NCBI RefSeq assembly: GCF_003182095.1
Contig: NZ_QGTJ01000004.1
Coordinates: forward strand, 1 to 64,000
DNA: 64,000 nt
Reading direction: 5' to 3'
Source of the DNA: Plasticicumulans acidivorans
Lineage (GTDB): Bacteria; Pseudomonadota; Gammaproteobacteria; Competibacterales; Competibacteraceae
In this document: positions 1-7,925 of the stretch, one piece after another
How the letters are laid out: each line of letters starts with the position of its first letter
How positions within the stretch are numbered: the stretch's first letter is position 1
Position numbers and translations under genes: made by a program
Notes under the pieces: generated by a model
What the model saw: the letters and a program-made list of their open reading frames with translations, nothing else
Database searches by the model: none
What the model was told of the DNA's origin: nothing

Positions 1-149
1 ACCGAGCCCTGGGCTTCGAGCACGCGCGGGCTGGCGTAGTTTTCCGAGGCGATCAGCTCGATGTGCGCTTCCTGGCGCTCGGCTTCGGACTGCATCGAAG
101 CGAACAGCTCGGCGTCGTAATCGGCAATGTTCATCGACTTGTGGAACAC
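1..149 (-). CDS. glyA: Serine hydroxymethyltransferase, N-terminal part (partial)
   Basis: PLP enzyme interconverting serine and glycine with tetrahydrofolate in the cytosol. Only the first ~49 codons are present; the rest lies beyond the left edge. The reading NIADYDAEL followed by [15 protein letters not shown] is the diagnostic GlyA N-terminus. The start is probably GTG at 149, giving [12 protein letters not shown], which matches the usual length, with GGAG about 9 nt upstream; ATG at 134 is an alternative. A tandem glycine riboswitch lies immediately upstream, so expression should respond to glycine. This fits a strain that makes glycine from betaine, since dgcAB and purU are in the same window. 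Confidence 0.93.
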   Translation of the reverse strand, partial: MFHKSMNIADYDAELFASMQSEAERQEAHIELIASENYASPRVLEAQGS

Positions 150-225
150 GGGGGCATCTCCTGCAAACGGTTGGCTACGGTGCGCGACATGCGGTGCGAG
201 CCGCGCGACGGCGTTCGAAACGATG

Positions 226-409
226 CCCCTCTGTCCGTTTACCTGAGAGATTCAGGGCGCCGGCAGGCGGCGTCCTCTCCTTCGGTGGGTCGTCGACGCG
301 ACCGCTCTCCAGAGCCGACCATGTGTTCCCGCGGTCCTTTTGCCTGAGCGTTTTCGGGCACTTGCGCCTTCGGCGCCGCATGCCGGGCATGCGGTCTCTC
401 CCGCGGGAG
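226..409 (-). ncRNA. Tandem glycine riboswitch upstream of glyA
   Basis: Two consecutive glycine aptamers are readable on the minus strand. Aptamer I (about 409 to 331) has CCGCGG arms closing its P1 stem, GGGAGAGACC, then GCCGAAGG and a CTCAGGCAAAAGGACCG end. Aptamer II (about 318 to 226) has CTCTG/CAGAG closing P1, GGAGAGCGG, CACCGAAGGAG and CTCTCAGGTAAACGGACAG. These are the conserved J and P3 elements of the glycine riboswitch family, joined by a linker of about 12 nt as in cooperative tandem switches. It lies 77 nt before the glyA start. Whether glycine turns glyA on or off cannot be read from sequence alone; no clear terminator was seen between aptamer II and the start. Confidence 0.93.
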
Positions 410-510
410 CGGGGCGGATGTGTCCATGTGGACCACGCCTCAAGCTTAGCCGAGTGCCCCCGGCGCACTTGCCGGCCGGCGTCGAGGACTTGTCTGCGCG
501 CGACGGCGCT

Positions 511-951
511 TCAGACCACGCACAAGTGAAAGCGCCCGCCGCGCGCGGCGACCGGCTCAAGGATGCTCAGCACTTCGGCCACCTCGCTGCGCAGCGCCGC
601 GGTGTCGGCGGCGTTGCAGCCCGGCAGCACCCCGCGCAGCAGCTGGCTGCGCAGCGCGCTGAAGGTTTCCAGCCCGCGACTGGCCGCAAACCAGCGGTTG
701 TCCTCGACGCGCAGCGGCAGGCCGGTGAGCGGATCGAGCAGGAATTCATCTTCCTCGGGCTCGCCGCAGACCTCGTCGCACAGCCGGTACTCGTAATTGG
801 CCTCATCGACGAAGGTGATCAGCGGCAGCACGCCGAGGCGGCTGCAGACACCGTCGAGCGTGCCGGAATGGCGAAACAGCAGCGGCCGTTCACCGGGGTG
901 ATTCGTCATCGTCCAGTTCTCGCAGGTCTGGACCCAGTAGCTCAGGTTCAT
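511..951 (-). CDS. Hypothetical protein (146 aa)
   Basis: Unrecognised acidic cytosolic-looking protein. The ATG at 951 was chosen because GGAGG sits 10 nt upstream; the frame stays open further upstream but without support. The sequence begins MNLSYWVQTCENWTM and contains an acidic stretch (CGEPEEDEF) followed by LLDPLTGLPLRVEDNRWF. No signal peptide or membrane segment is visible, and it resembles small uncharacterised proteobacterial proteins. It points toward glyA but is separated from it by the riboswitch, so it is probably transcribed on its own. Confidence 0.6.
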   Translation of the reverse strand: MNLSYWVQTCENWTMTNHPGERPLLFRHSGTLDGVCSRLGVLPLITFVDEANYEYRLCDEVCGEPEEDEFLLDPLTGLPLRVEDNRWFAASRGLETFSALRSQLLRGVLPGCNAADTAALRSEVAEVLSILEPVAARGGRFHLCVV

Positions 952-1115
952 CGTGGCGAATCCTCCGCAAGCCACGACGAAAGCCGACAGTGCGTGCTGG
1001 GCACGGCCGGCCTTCATCAGCGGTTTCAAATGCTTGTAATGAGGCAGTCAGCCGCGGGCGGCGCTGCGGGTATCGTCATGCAAGCATCGAACCGCTTGCC
1101 TCCCGGCGGTGCGGC

Positions 1116-1553
1116 TCAGCCTTCCGGGCGGCTGGCGAACCACACGCTCGCCGTCGCCCAGGTGGCGACCAGTGCGGCAAGCGCGAAGGACGGTTCGAGC
1201 ACCAGCACGCTGCCGGCGAGGCTCGCCGTCATGCCGCCGATGGCGATGCGCTTGGCCGGGCGGCGGACGACGCCGTAGCAGAGGAAGTCGCGCAGCGTCG
1301 GGCCGAAGCGGCGGTGTTCGAGCAGTGGCGTGGCCAGTGCCGGCCGGGCCCGCACCAGACTCCAGGCCGCGACCAGCCAGAAGGCGAGCGTCGGCAGCAG
1401 GGGCAGCACCAGCCCGAGCGCACCGAGGGCGAACATGCTCACGCCGAGCGCCAGCAGCAGGCCGCGCGCCAGCGGCGAGCGCACCGGCCGGTGCGCCGGA
1501 CAGGCCGCGAGAGGGCCGAGGTCGAGGCTGGCTGAATCGAGCGTGGCGTACAT
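1116..1553 (-). CDS. YbaN-like DUF454 inner-membrane protein
   Basis: Small integral membrane protein of the DUF454/YbaN family, function unknown. After about 35 residues a first hydrophobic segment (LLLALGVSMFALGALGLVLPLLPTLAFW, written here only in part) carries the family's G-x-LPLLPT motif. A cytoplasmic part, RRFGPTLRDF, and two more hydrophobic segments follow. The start at 1553 has GGAG 8-9 nt upstream; an ATG 10 codons earlier lacks this. Length (145 aa) is normal for the family. The AT-rich stretch 1650-1710 lies behind the gene and separates it from the next minus-strand gene. Confidence 0.8.
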   Translation of the reverse strand: MYATLDSASLDLGPLAACPAHRPVRSPLARGLLLALGVSMFALGALGLVLPLLPTLAFWLVAAWSLVRARPALATPLLEHRRFGPTLRDFLCYGVVRRPAKRIAIGGMTASLAGSVLVLEPSFALAALVATWATASVWFASRPEG

Positions 1554-1713
1554 GGCGGCATCTCCTGAAGACACACGGCGCAAACCCGCGCAGCCGCGCG
1601 AGTCCCGACGGTACGGCCGTCGGCATGGCTACAGCGTGCTACAGCTGAACGCCTAGGTGAAATTGATTGTTTTTAGTTGTTCGATAGTCATTAGCTAAAT
1701 TAAACGACTGCAC

Positions 1714-2325
1714 TCACAGCAGATCGCGACGGATGCGCCCGGCCCAGACGGCGGCGTTCGGCAGCTGCATCTGCAGTCCGCTGCTGTGGTAGGCATGGGT
1801 GCTGAAGTCCTCCGGCAGGCGTGCCCAGTTCTCCTCGCCGCAGGGTGTGCCGTCGCGCGAAACATTGACCCAGCCGCCGGCGCGCACGCTGAGCACCTCG
1901 CCGGCGGGCATGTACAGGTGCCACAGCGGCTCCTCGGGTTCGAGCGGCTGGGCGCTGAGGCGGCTCGATGCCTCGAACAGGAACGAGGTCGCTCCGGTCG
2001 TCGCCGAGGTGTGGATGCGCGTGAGCTTCTGGCTGTCGAGCCGGTCGAGCGCGTGGGCGATGCCGGCGGCCGAGCTGTCGTTGTGGGCGATCAGCTCGCC
2101 GGATTCCTCATAAGTCCAGTTACAGGCGTACAGCCACAAACGCCATTCGCCACGCACGCTGATCTTTCGGCGCCGCTGCGATGGCAGCGCGGCGTGCGGA
2201 TTGCCGTCGCGGATGTCGAGCCGCGGTGTGCCGAATTCGAGGGTGACGAAAGCGCCCTGATCGTGACGTACCCCCCAGCAGGGTGTGCCGATCAGTTGCG
2301 AGAGCGTGGCGGAGAGCTGTTTCAT
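1714..2325 (-). CDS. Hypothetical protein (203 aa)
   Basis: Unrecognised soluble protein. ATG at 2325 (MKQLSATLSQLIG) is preceded by AAGGAA at 6 nt spacing, while the open frame further upstream is Arg/Pro-rich and probably non-coding. Visible features are GTPCWGVRHDQGAFVTLEFG near the N-terminus, RRKISVRGEWRLWLYACNWTY in the middle and a Trp-rich C-terminal half. The EWRLWLY...W pattern suggests a compact beta-rich fold, but no family is assigned. It appears monocistronic, flanked by a 533-bp gap upstream. Confidence 0.6.
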   Translation of the reverse strand: MKQLSATLSQLIGTPCWGVRHDQGAFVTLEFGTPRLDIRDGNPHAALPSQRRRKISVRGEWRLWLYACNWTYEESGELIAHNDSSAAGIAHALDRLDSQKLTRIHTSATTGATSFLFEASSRLSAQPLEPEEPLWHLYMPAGEVLSVRAGGWVNVSRDGTPCGEENWARLPEDFSTHAYHSSGLQMQLPNAAVWAGRIRRDLL

Positions 2326-2858
2326 GAGAATTCCTTGTGCGGCGTGAATCGCGGCCGGCGCCTGGGCCGGAGTTGCGGCACGCTCGATCCGCGAGCGTGG
2401 CCGCAGGTTCGTCACGCTACCGTGTGGCAGGTTCATCGCCTGTCACGCAGCTCACAGTTCTGTCCCCTCTGCAATGAGAAATCGCGTGCACAAACGCCCG
2501 GATAGGTGCAATGCGTACGCACATGTACAAAACTCGGCCCGCCCGCCGGTGCTCTCGTGCGGCAGGTCTGTCGAGTCCTGCCGCATGGCGGTGGCTGTGA
2601 ACGTCGCCGATCCTGGCAATCCCGGCTGCAGCGCGGCGGGTCAACGCGGTGCGGGCGCTTGCCATCGAGCCCGGCGTCGGTCAGGCGAGCCATGGCACCT
2701 GCTGCCCGCCCACGTGACCCGCGCCGCCGTGGATGATGCCCCGCGGCCGTGCGCGGCCGGATTTCACCGGCCCGCGGCGGGCCTGCGACTGCGCCGCCTG
2801 AGCCGGCGGCCCGCGCGGCGGTCACGCGGCACACCGCGCCCGTGTGCCGCTTCCTGCC
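2326..2858. other. Intergenic gap without recognised gene
   Basis: This 533-bp stretch separates the 203-aa hypothetical from the LysR gene. Open frames here are Arg/Pro/Ala-rich on both strands with no ribosome binding site or family resemblance, as expected of chance frames in high-GC DNA. No RNA gene or convincing terminator was seen. The promoter of the 203-aa gene should lie between 2330 and 2550. Confidence 0.5.
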
Positions 2859-3788
2859 TCAGCCAGGCAATGCTTGGAACGCGTCGCCTGCGGGCGGCAG
2901 GTACGTGGCGGGCAGGGTTTCATGCAGGGCCTGGCGGATGATCGCGGCCAGATGTTCGCCGAGCGGGCCGATGTCCGGGGCGGCCCGCTGCAGCACGAGG
3001 CCGAGCGACGGCAGCTCGGGCAGGCCGTGCCGGGCCGGGTCCAGCACACGGACCGAGGGCGGATGGCTGACCGGCGTGCGCAGCGCGATGCCGAGGCCGG
3101 CCGCGGTCGCTGCCCATAGTCCGCCGAGGCTGGGGCTGACGAAGGCGATCCGCCATGCGAGCCCCTGTCGGTCGAGCCGTTCGCAGGCCAGCGTGCGCAG
3201 CAGGCAGGGCGCTTCGAGGGCAACCAGCGGCAGCGGTTCGCCGCTGTGCGCAGGCCAGGCGTTCTGCCCGCCGGCGGCGCCGAGCCAGCAGAGCGGCAGC
3301 GTGGCCAGCCGCTCCGCGGTCGCGGCGGTGCCGTCATCCCAGCTCAGCGCCAGATCGAGCAGGCCGGCGGCCATCTTCTCCTTCAGTTCGCCGTTGCGCG
3401 CGATGCGGCCTTCGATCTTCACCTTGGGATGCGCGCGCGCGAAGCGGCCCAGCACATGCGGCAAGACCGTCTCCCCGAAATCTTCCTGCAGGCCGAGCCT
3501 GATCCAGCCTTCCAGCTCGATGCCGCGCACGGCGCTGAGGGCCTCGTCATTCAGGCTGAGCAGGCGGCGCGCGTAGGACAGCAGCGCTTCGCCGCCGTCG
3601 GTCAGGCTCAGGCCGCGTCCCGCTCTGCGCAGCAGCGCAACGCCGGTCTGGTCTTCCAGTTTCTTGAGCTGCGCGCTGACCGCGGAACTCGAACGCCCGA
3701 GCCGGTCGGCGGCGCGGGCGAACGAGCCGGCATCCACGCCGGCGACGAAGCTGCGCAGCGCATCCATGTCGAGATTGGTGAGGCGCAC
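2859..3788 (-). CDS. LysR-family transcriptional regulator
   Basis: Full-length LysR regulator (309 aa). The N-terminal winged helix-turn-helix reads DMDALRSFVAGVDAGSFARAADRLGRSSSAVSAQ (shown in part), followed by the LysR linker helix and a substrate-binding domain from about residue 90. A GTG start at 3788 has AGGA about 8 nt upstream; ATG at 3767 is an alternative. It is transcribed divergently from the tautomerase-cupin pair at 3893, the usual arrangement for a LysR regulator and its target. The 100-bp AT-rich gap between them (around 3805-3840) is the likely operator. The ligand is unknown. Confidence 0.9.
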   Translation of the reverse strand: MRLTNLDMDALRSFVAGVDAGSFARAADRLGRSSSAVSAQLKKLEDQTGVALLRRAGRGLSLTDGGEALLSYARRLLSLNDEALSAVRGIELEGWIRLGLQEDFGETVLPHVLGRFARAHPKVKIEGRIARNGELKEKMAAGLLDLALSWDDGTAATAERLATLPLCWLGAAGGQNAWPAHSGEPLPLVALEAPCLLRTLACERLDRQGLAWRIAFVSPSLGGLWAATAAGLGIALRTPVSHPPSVRVLDPARHGLPELPSLGLVLQRAAPDIGPLGEHLAAIIRQALHETLPATYLPPAGDAFQALPG

Positions 3789-3892
3789 TGCAATCGTCCT
3801 GTTTTTTAGGATTGAGTATTAAAAATAATCTGATTTTCGGGACGATCGTGTGGCGCCACCCTGCGGCTGTCAACACTCAGCGGAGCATTGCC

Positions 3893-4294
3893 ATGCCATT
3901 CACCCGAATCTCACTGCTGGCGGGGAAGTCCGCCGACTATCTGGGCGCCGTGGCGGACAGCCTCGACCGCGCGCTCGTCGAATGTTTCGAGGTGCCGGAA
4001 AACGACCGCTTCGTGGTCATTCATCAGCACCGGCCGGAGGAGCTGCGCTTCGACCGCTGCTACCTCGGCGGTCCGCGTTCGGATGACTTCGTCCTCTTTC
4101 ATATCACCACCGGCAAAGCCCGCACGCCGGCGACCAAGCGCGCGTTCTATCGCCGGCTGGTCAGCCATCTGGCGCAAGCGCCCGGCGTCCGCCCGGCGGA
4201 CGTGATGGTGGTGCTCGCCCACTCGACGCTCGATGACTGGTCGTTCGCCTCCGGCGTCGCCGCAGCGGCTTTGCAGGAGGGCGCCGACCGATGA
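3893..4294 (+). CDS. Tautomerase-family protein
   Basis: Protein of the 4-oxalocrotonate tautomerase superfamily (longer tautomerase_2-type, 133 aa). Pro follows the initiator Met (MPFTRISLL), giving the N-terminal catalytic proline of this superfamily after Met removal. The family's FVVIHQHRPEEL and FHITTGKART...K...Y segments are visible. The start is fixed by the MP motif with GGAG about 9 nt upstream. It overlaps the downstream cupin gene by ATGA, so the two are translationally coupled, and it is probably controlled by the divergent LysR regulator. The substrate is unknown; keto-enol tautomerisation of a catabolic intermediate is the family expectation. Confidence 0.85.
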   Translation: MPFTRISLLAGKSADYLGAVADSLDRALVECFEVPENDRFVVIHQHRPEELRFDRCYLGGPRSDDFVLFHITTGKARTPATKRAFYRRLVSHLAQAPGVRPADVMVVLAHSTLDDWSFASGVAAAALQEGADR

Positions 4295-4731
4295 GTCATC
4301 CGTCCGCATCCAGCCCATCACTGCCCGCCGTGATGACGATCCGGCGTGCCGGCAGCGGTATCGTGCCGGTCGCCGCCGGCATGATGAGCGGGCCGTTCCT
4401 GATCCAGAGCCTGTTTCCGAGCGAGGCTGAAGGCGAGATGACCGCCCTGCGTGTGTTCGCCGCACCCGGTGCGGTCTCGCACTGGCATGCGCATCCGTGC
4501 GGGCAGATCCTTTTCGTCGTGGATGGCGTGGGACGGGTGCAGCGCGAAGGTGGCGAGATCAGCGAGGTGCGCGCCGGCGACTGCATATGGTTCGCCGCCA
4601 ACGAGCGCCACTGGCATGGTGCGGCGCCGGGCAGCCCCTTCAGTTATCTCAGCGTTCAGCCGGTGAAGGATGGCCGCGCGGTGCAATGGTTCGAGCCGGT
4701 GGCGCCCGACGGGTTCGCGCGCACGCCATGA
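4291..4731 (+). CDS. Cupin-domain protein
   Basis: Single-domain cupin (146 aa). Motif 1 reads SHWHAHPCGQILFVVDGVG with the H-x-H and downstream residues of a metal-binding cupin, and motif 2 reads AGDCIWFAANERHWHG. The C-terminal WFEPV is typical of small carboxymuconolactone-associated cupins. It starts within the stop of the tautomerase gene (ATGA), so the two form one operon divergent from the LysR gene. The likely role is a metal-dependent isomerase, dioxygenase or decarboxylase acting with the tautomerase; the substrate cannot be read from sequence. Confidence 0.85.
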   Translation: MSHPSASSPSLPAVMTIRRAGSGIVPVAAGMMSGPFLIQSLFPSEAEGEMTALRVFAAPGAVSHWHAHPCGQILFVVDGVGRVQREGGEISEVRAGDCIWFAANERHWHGAAPGSPFSYLSVQPVKDGRAVQWFEPVAPDGFARTP

Positions 4732-5089
4732 GCCTGCTGCTGTCGCCATCGCTCCCTGTCGAGTGAATCGCGGAGCGACAGAAAAAGCTGCCGCGCGGCT
4801 TGCGGCAGTGCGTCGCGGCGATTCTCCAGAGCGGCTGGCGCCGCGGTGATGCTCCAGGCGGCTGGCGCGGCGGTGTCGCTCACCCGCGGCGGGGCGGCAG
4901 GCGTTCGCGCCGCTGCGCGGTCGGCCGCTTGTCATCCTGCCGTGGTCGTCGTGCTCACGCCGGGCGGCGTGGTTTTCTTGTGGTCGGGAGCTGGCCAGCC
5001 GGCGCGCAGCCAGTACCCTTGGCGTAGCTGCGCCGTGCCCGGTGTGCAGTCGGCGCAGACCCCGCTTTTGCCACGGAGAACTGTTCAAG
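4732..5089. other. Intergenic gap without recognised gene
   Basis: 358 bp between the cupin and DUF3011 genes. It holds a hairpin at 4788-4807 (CTGCCGC/GCGGCAG) with a T-run only when read on the minus strand, where no gene ends. A short imperfect repeat of CGGCTGGCGC lies near 4830-4870. The promoter of the DUF3011 gene should lie within the last 100 bp. Confidence 0.4.
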
Positions 5090-5707
5090 ATGTATCAGAA
5101 GGCTTCTGTTTCATGTGCTCGGCTGCGCCGTTACGGCCTGGTGCTGGGCTGCCTGGGCAGTCTGCTGCTATGGAATGCACCCGCCGCGGCCGATACGCGG
5201 CTGCGCTGCGAGTCCGTCGACAACGGCACCACCCGCTGCCCGGCCGATACCCGCGACGGCGTGCGCCTCAGCCGCCAGCTCAGCCGCGACGACTGCGAGC
5301 AGGGGCGCAGCTGGGGCTATGACCGCCACGGCATCTGGGTCAACGACGGCTGCCGCGCCGAATTCATCGTCTACGACGGACGGGGCGGTCGCGGCTATGA
5401 CGATGACAACCGCCGCCGCGACGACTATCGCCAGGACGATTACCGTGACGACTACCGCCGCGATCCCTATCGCGACGATTCGCGTGGCGGCTACGACGAT
5501 CGTCGCTCGGGCCGGCAGACGCTGCTGCGCTGCGAATCGCAGGATCGCGGCTACACGCGTTGCCGGGCGCGCATCGGCTCGGGGGGCGTGCGTCTGGTGC
5601 GCCAGCTCTCCGACAAGCGCTGCGAGTATGAGCGCAGCTGGGGCTTCGATCGCGACAACATCTGGGTCGACAAGGGCTGCCGCGCCGAATTCGTCATCGA
5701 GCGCTGA
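5090..5707 (+). CDS. Secreted DUF3011 protein with two repeats
   Basis: Exported protein (205 aa) with a basic N-terminus, a hydrophobic segment and an AxA-type signal peptidase site near residue 35 (NAPAAADT). Two DUF3011 units follow: RLRCES...RCPAD...LSRQLSRDDCEQGRSWGYDRHGIWV...CRAEF, and LLRCES...RC...LVRQLSDKRCEYERSWGFD...IWVDKGCRAEF. Each unit has paired cysteines likely to form disulfides in the periplasm. Between them is a low-complexity Asp/Arg/Tyr linker of about 45 residues. The start is supported by GGAG 12 nt upstream. The function of the family is unknown. Its 3' end lies 4 bp from the convergent 360-aa gene. Confidence 0.85.
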   Translation: MYQKASVSCARLRRYGLVLGCLGSLLLWNAPAAADTRLRCESVDNGTTRCPADTRDGVRLSRQLSRDDCEQGRSWGYDRHGIWVNDGCRAEFIVYDGRGGRGYDDDNRRRDDYRQDDYRDDYRRDPYRDDSRGGYDDRRSGRQTLLRCESQDRGYTRCRARIGSGGVRLVRQLSDKRCEYERSWGFDRDNIWVDKGCRAEFVIER

Positions 5708-5711
5708 GCGC

Positions 5712-6794
5712 TCAGCCGCTGATCTGCGCCGCCAGCTGTCGGCTCAGCGCCAGCAGCGCGGCGCCGTCGGCCAGACCGTCGATGAAGCGCGGCGGAATGC
5801 CGCCGAGGCCGCTTTGCGCCCCGGCCAGCGCGCCGGTGAGGATCGCGCGCGCCTGGTTCTGTCCACCGCCGTTGACCGCGTGCAGCACCGCAGACTCGAA
5901 ATCGCCGGGGAAGCGCGCGGCGAGGTAATACGCCGCCGGCAGCTGGTGGTAGATCGCGCAGGGCATGCCATAGACCAGGGCCGCCTTCCACGCCGGCTCG
6001 ATGCGGATACCGGGGTCGACGGCGGCCGCGGCGACGCAGCCGGGGGTGAGCAGCGCATCGGGTGAGGCGAACTGACCGACGCGCGCCGGCAGCGGCCCGC
6101 CGGGCGCCGGCGGTTGCAGCGCCGCCACGGTGACGGCGTGGAACGGCAGCTCGCCGGCCTTCACCCGCGCCATCAGCCGGGCCGAGATGCCGGCATCGAG
6201 CGCATGACCCTGCACCAGCTCGCCGAGCACCGCACAGTAGGCGACGCTCAGCGCGACCACGGTTTCATCACACTGGGTCAGCAGCGTGTTGGCGGCGACG
6301 TGCCGGGCCAGCGCCGCCGGCGCCAGCGCGTAGCGCACGGCGATCGCCAGCGCCCGCTCGACCGCCTCGGTGGTGTCGGCATGGCCGGCGCACTCGCCCC
6401 ACGGCCGCTGCTCGCGCACGCGGCGTTGCCAGGCTTCGCGGATCGACTGGCTGGTGTAGCCGCCGGGGCCGCAGTACGGCGTGCCGTCGAGCTGCGGGAA
6501 CAGCTCCTCGTCGAGCCGCCGGCAGAAGTCGGCCTCGTCATAGCCGCCGCAGGCGACCAGCGAGTGCAGCGTCAGTGCCAGCAGATGACCGGCCTGCGAC
6601 AGCTCGCCGGCGGCCAGGCCGGCGTGGTAGCGGCCGGCTTTGGGCGCACGGTAGTCGTCGATCCATGCGCCGTAGTCGCGGTGCAGTTCATCGAGGTCGT
6701 AATACCAGTGCGGGCCGAGGGCGAGGGCATCGCCGATGAAGGCGCCCATCAGCGCGCCGCAGACGCGCTCGTGCAGCGATTCGGCAGGGGACAT
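5712..6794 (-). CDS. ADP-ribosylglycohydrolase-fold protein lacking canonical metal ligands
   Basis: Member of the ADP-ribosylglycohydrolase (DraG/ARH) fold by its N-terminal GALMGAFIGDALALGPHW and C-terminal ARAILTGALAGAQSGLGGIPPRFIDGL. The places where active family members have TDDT-type and GGDTDT-type magnesium ligands read ELSQAGHL and NGGGQNQ, so the usual dinuclear metal site looks lost. It may be a pseudo-enzyme or act on another substrate, as in ARH-fold crystallins. ATG at 6794 has GAGGAG 7 nt upstream (360 aa). It is the last gene of the leftward four-gene operon, 42 bp after the luciferase-like gene. Confidence 0.8.
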   Translation of the reverse strand: MSPAESLHERVCGALMGAFIGDALALGPHWYYDLDELHRDYGAWIDDYRAPKAGRYHAGLAAGELSQAGHLLALTLHSLVACGGYDEADFCRRLDEELFPQLDGTPYCGPGGYTSQSIREAWQRRVREQRPWGECAGHADTTEAVERALAIAVRYALAPAALARHVAANTLLTQCDETVVALSVAYCAVLGELVQGHALDAGISARLMARVKAGELPFHAVTVAALQPPAPGGPLPARVGQFASPDALLTPGCVAAAAVDPGIRIEPAWKAALVYGMPCAIYHQLPAAYYLAARFPGDFESAVLHAVNGGGQNQARAILTGALAGAQSGLGGIPPRFIDGLADGAALLALSRQLAAQISG

Positions 6795-6836
6795 GAGCGG
6801 ACTCCTCGGCAAGCGCTTGCCGGTGGCGGGGCGGGG

Positions 6837-7838
6837 TCAGTCGCGGCAGGCGGCCGCGGCGATGTCGAGCGCGCGCAGGCGCAGCGGCGGATCGAAGATG
6901 TCGCAGACCAGCATGAACTCGTCGGCCCCGCTGCGCTCGGCGAGTGCGGCGAGGCCTGCGCGCACCGTCTGCGGCCCGCCGATCACCGCCGCACCGAGGA
7001 AGTCCTCGATCGCCGCACGTTCGCGCGGCGGCAGGCCGTCCATGAACTGCTCGCGCGGCGGCGGCAGGCGGCGGCGTTCGCCGCGGACGATGCCGAGCAC
7101 GCGCTGCTGCACGCTGCTGGCGAGGTAGACAGCTTCCTCGTCACTCGGCGCCGCGACCAGCGGCACGCCGATCATCACGTAGGGGGCGGCGAGGTGCGCC
7201 GACGGGCGGAAGTGGCGGCGGTAGATGTCGAGCGCGGTCGGCAGCATGCGCGGCGCGAAATGCGAGGCGAAGGCGTAGGGCAGGCCGAGCTGTGCCGCCA
7301 GCTGCGCCGAGAACAGGCTGGAACCGAGCAGCCAGATCGGTACCTCGGTGCCGGCGCCGGGCATGGCGATCAGCCGCTGGCCGGGCGCGGCCGGTGCCAG
7401 CAGGCGCTGCAGCTCCTCGACCTCGCGCGGGAAGTCGGCTTCGGTCTCGACGCGCTCGCGGCGCAGGGCGCGCATCGTCAGCGGGTCGGTGCCGGGGGCG
7501 CGGCCGAGGCCGAGGTCGATGCGCCCGGGGTAGAGCTCGGCCAGCGTGCCGAAGGCTTCGGCGACCACCAGCGGCGCATGGTTGGGCAACATGATGCCGC
7601 CGGAGCCGACGCGGATCTGCCGGGTCTGGCCGGCGATGTGGCCGACCAGCACCGCCGTCGCCGAGCTGGCGATGCCGGCCATATTGTGATGTTCGGCCAG
7701 CCAGTAGCGGCGAAAGCCGAGTGTTTCGGCGTGCTGCGCACCGCGCACCGCGATCGCCAGCGCATCGGCGACGCTGCCGCCCTCGCGCACGGCGACCAGA
7801 TCGAGCATGGACAGGTGAATGTCTGGCAAGGCTTTCAT
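6837..7838 (-). CDS. Luciferase-like (LLM class) flavin-dependent monooxygenase, MsnO8-type
   Basis: TIM-barrel oxidoreductase of the bacterial luciferase superfamily using FMNH2 supplied by a reductase (333 aa). Diagnostic segments are [63 protein letters not shown] and VPIWLLGSS. These match the LLM 'group 1/MsnO8' family. The start at 7838 was chosen because [14 protein letters not shown] is the normal N-terminus. It follows the A-T-TE synthetase gene by 87 bp on the same strand, suggesting it oxidises the free or carrier-bound product of that enzyme, although family members are often promiscuous. No reductase gene is adjacent. Confidence 0.88.
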   Translation of the reverse strand: MKALPDIHLSMLDLVAVREGGSVADALAIAVRGAQHAETLGFRRYWLAEHHNMAGIASSATAVLVGHIAGQTRQIRVGSGGIMLPNHAPLVVAEAFGTLAELYPGRIDLGLGRAPGTDPLTMRALRRERVETEADFPREVEELQRLLAPAAPGQRLIAMPGAGTEVPIWLLGSSLFSAQLAAQLGLPYAFASHFAPRMLPTALDIYRRHFRPSAHLAAPYVMIGVPLVAAPSDEEAVYLASSVQQRVLGIVRGERRRLPPPREQFMDGLPPRERAAIEDFLGAAVIGGPQTVRAGLAALAERSGADEFMLVCDIFDPPLRLRALDIAAAACRD

Positions 7839-7925
7839 CGCAAAACTCCCGGCGTTTGCTGTATTCGGCTTTGGACTCACGGTAGTGCGGCATCCGGCCG
7901 GGTAGAACCCAAATCGTTGCATCGC

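Noticed and set aside
340..1278. Long Ala/Arg/Gln-rich frame on the plus strand across the riboswitch and two minus-strand genes
   Set aside because: It runs antisense to the riboswitch and to genes with ribosome binding sites and family support; its composition is typical of chance frames in GC-rich DNA.
4788..4807. Hairpin with T-run between cupin and DUF3011 genes
   Set aside because: The T-run is on the minus strand, where no gene ends; it is not a terminator for the plus-strand cupin gene.
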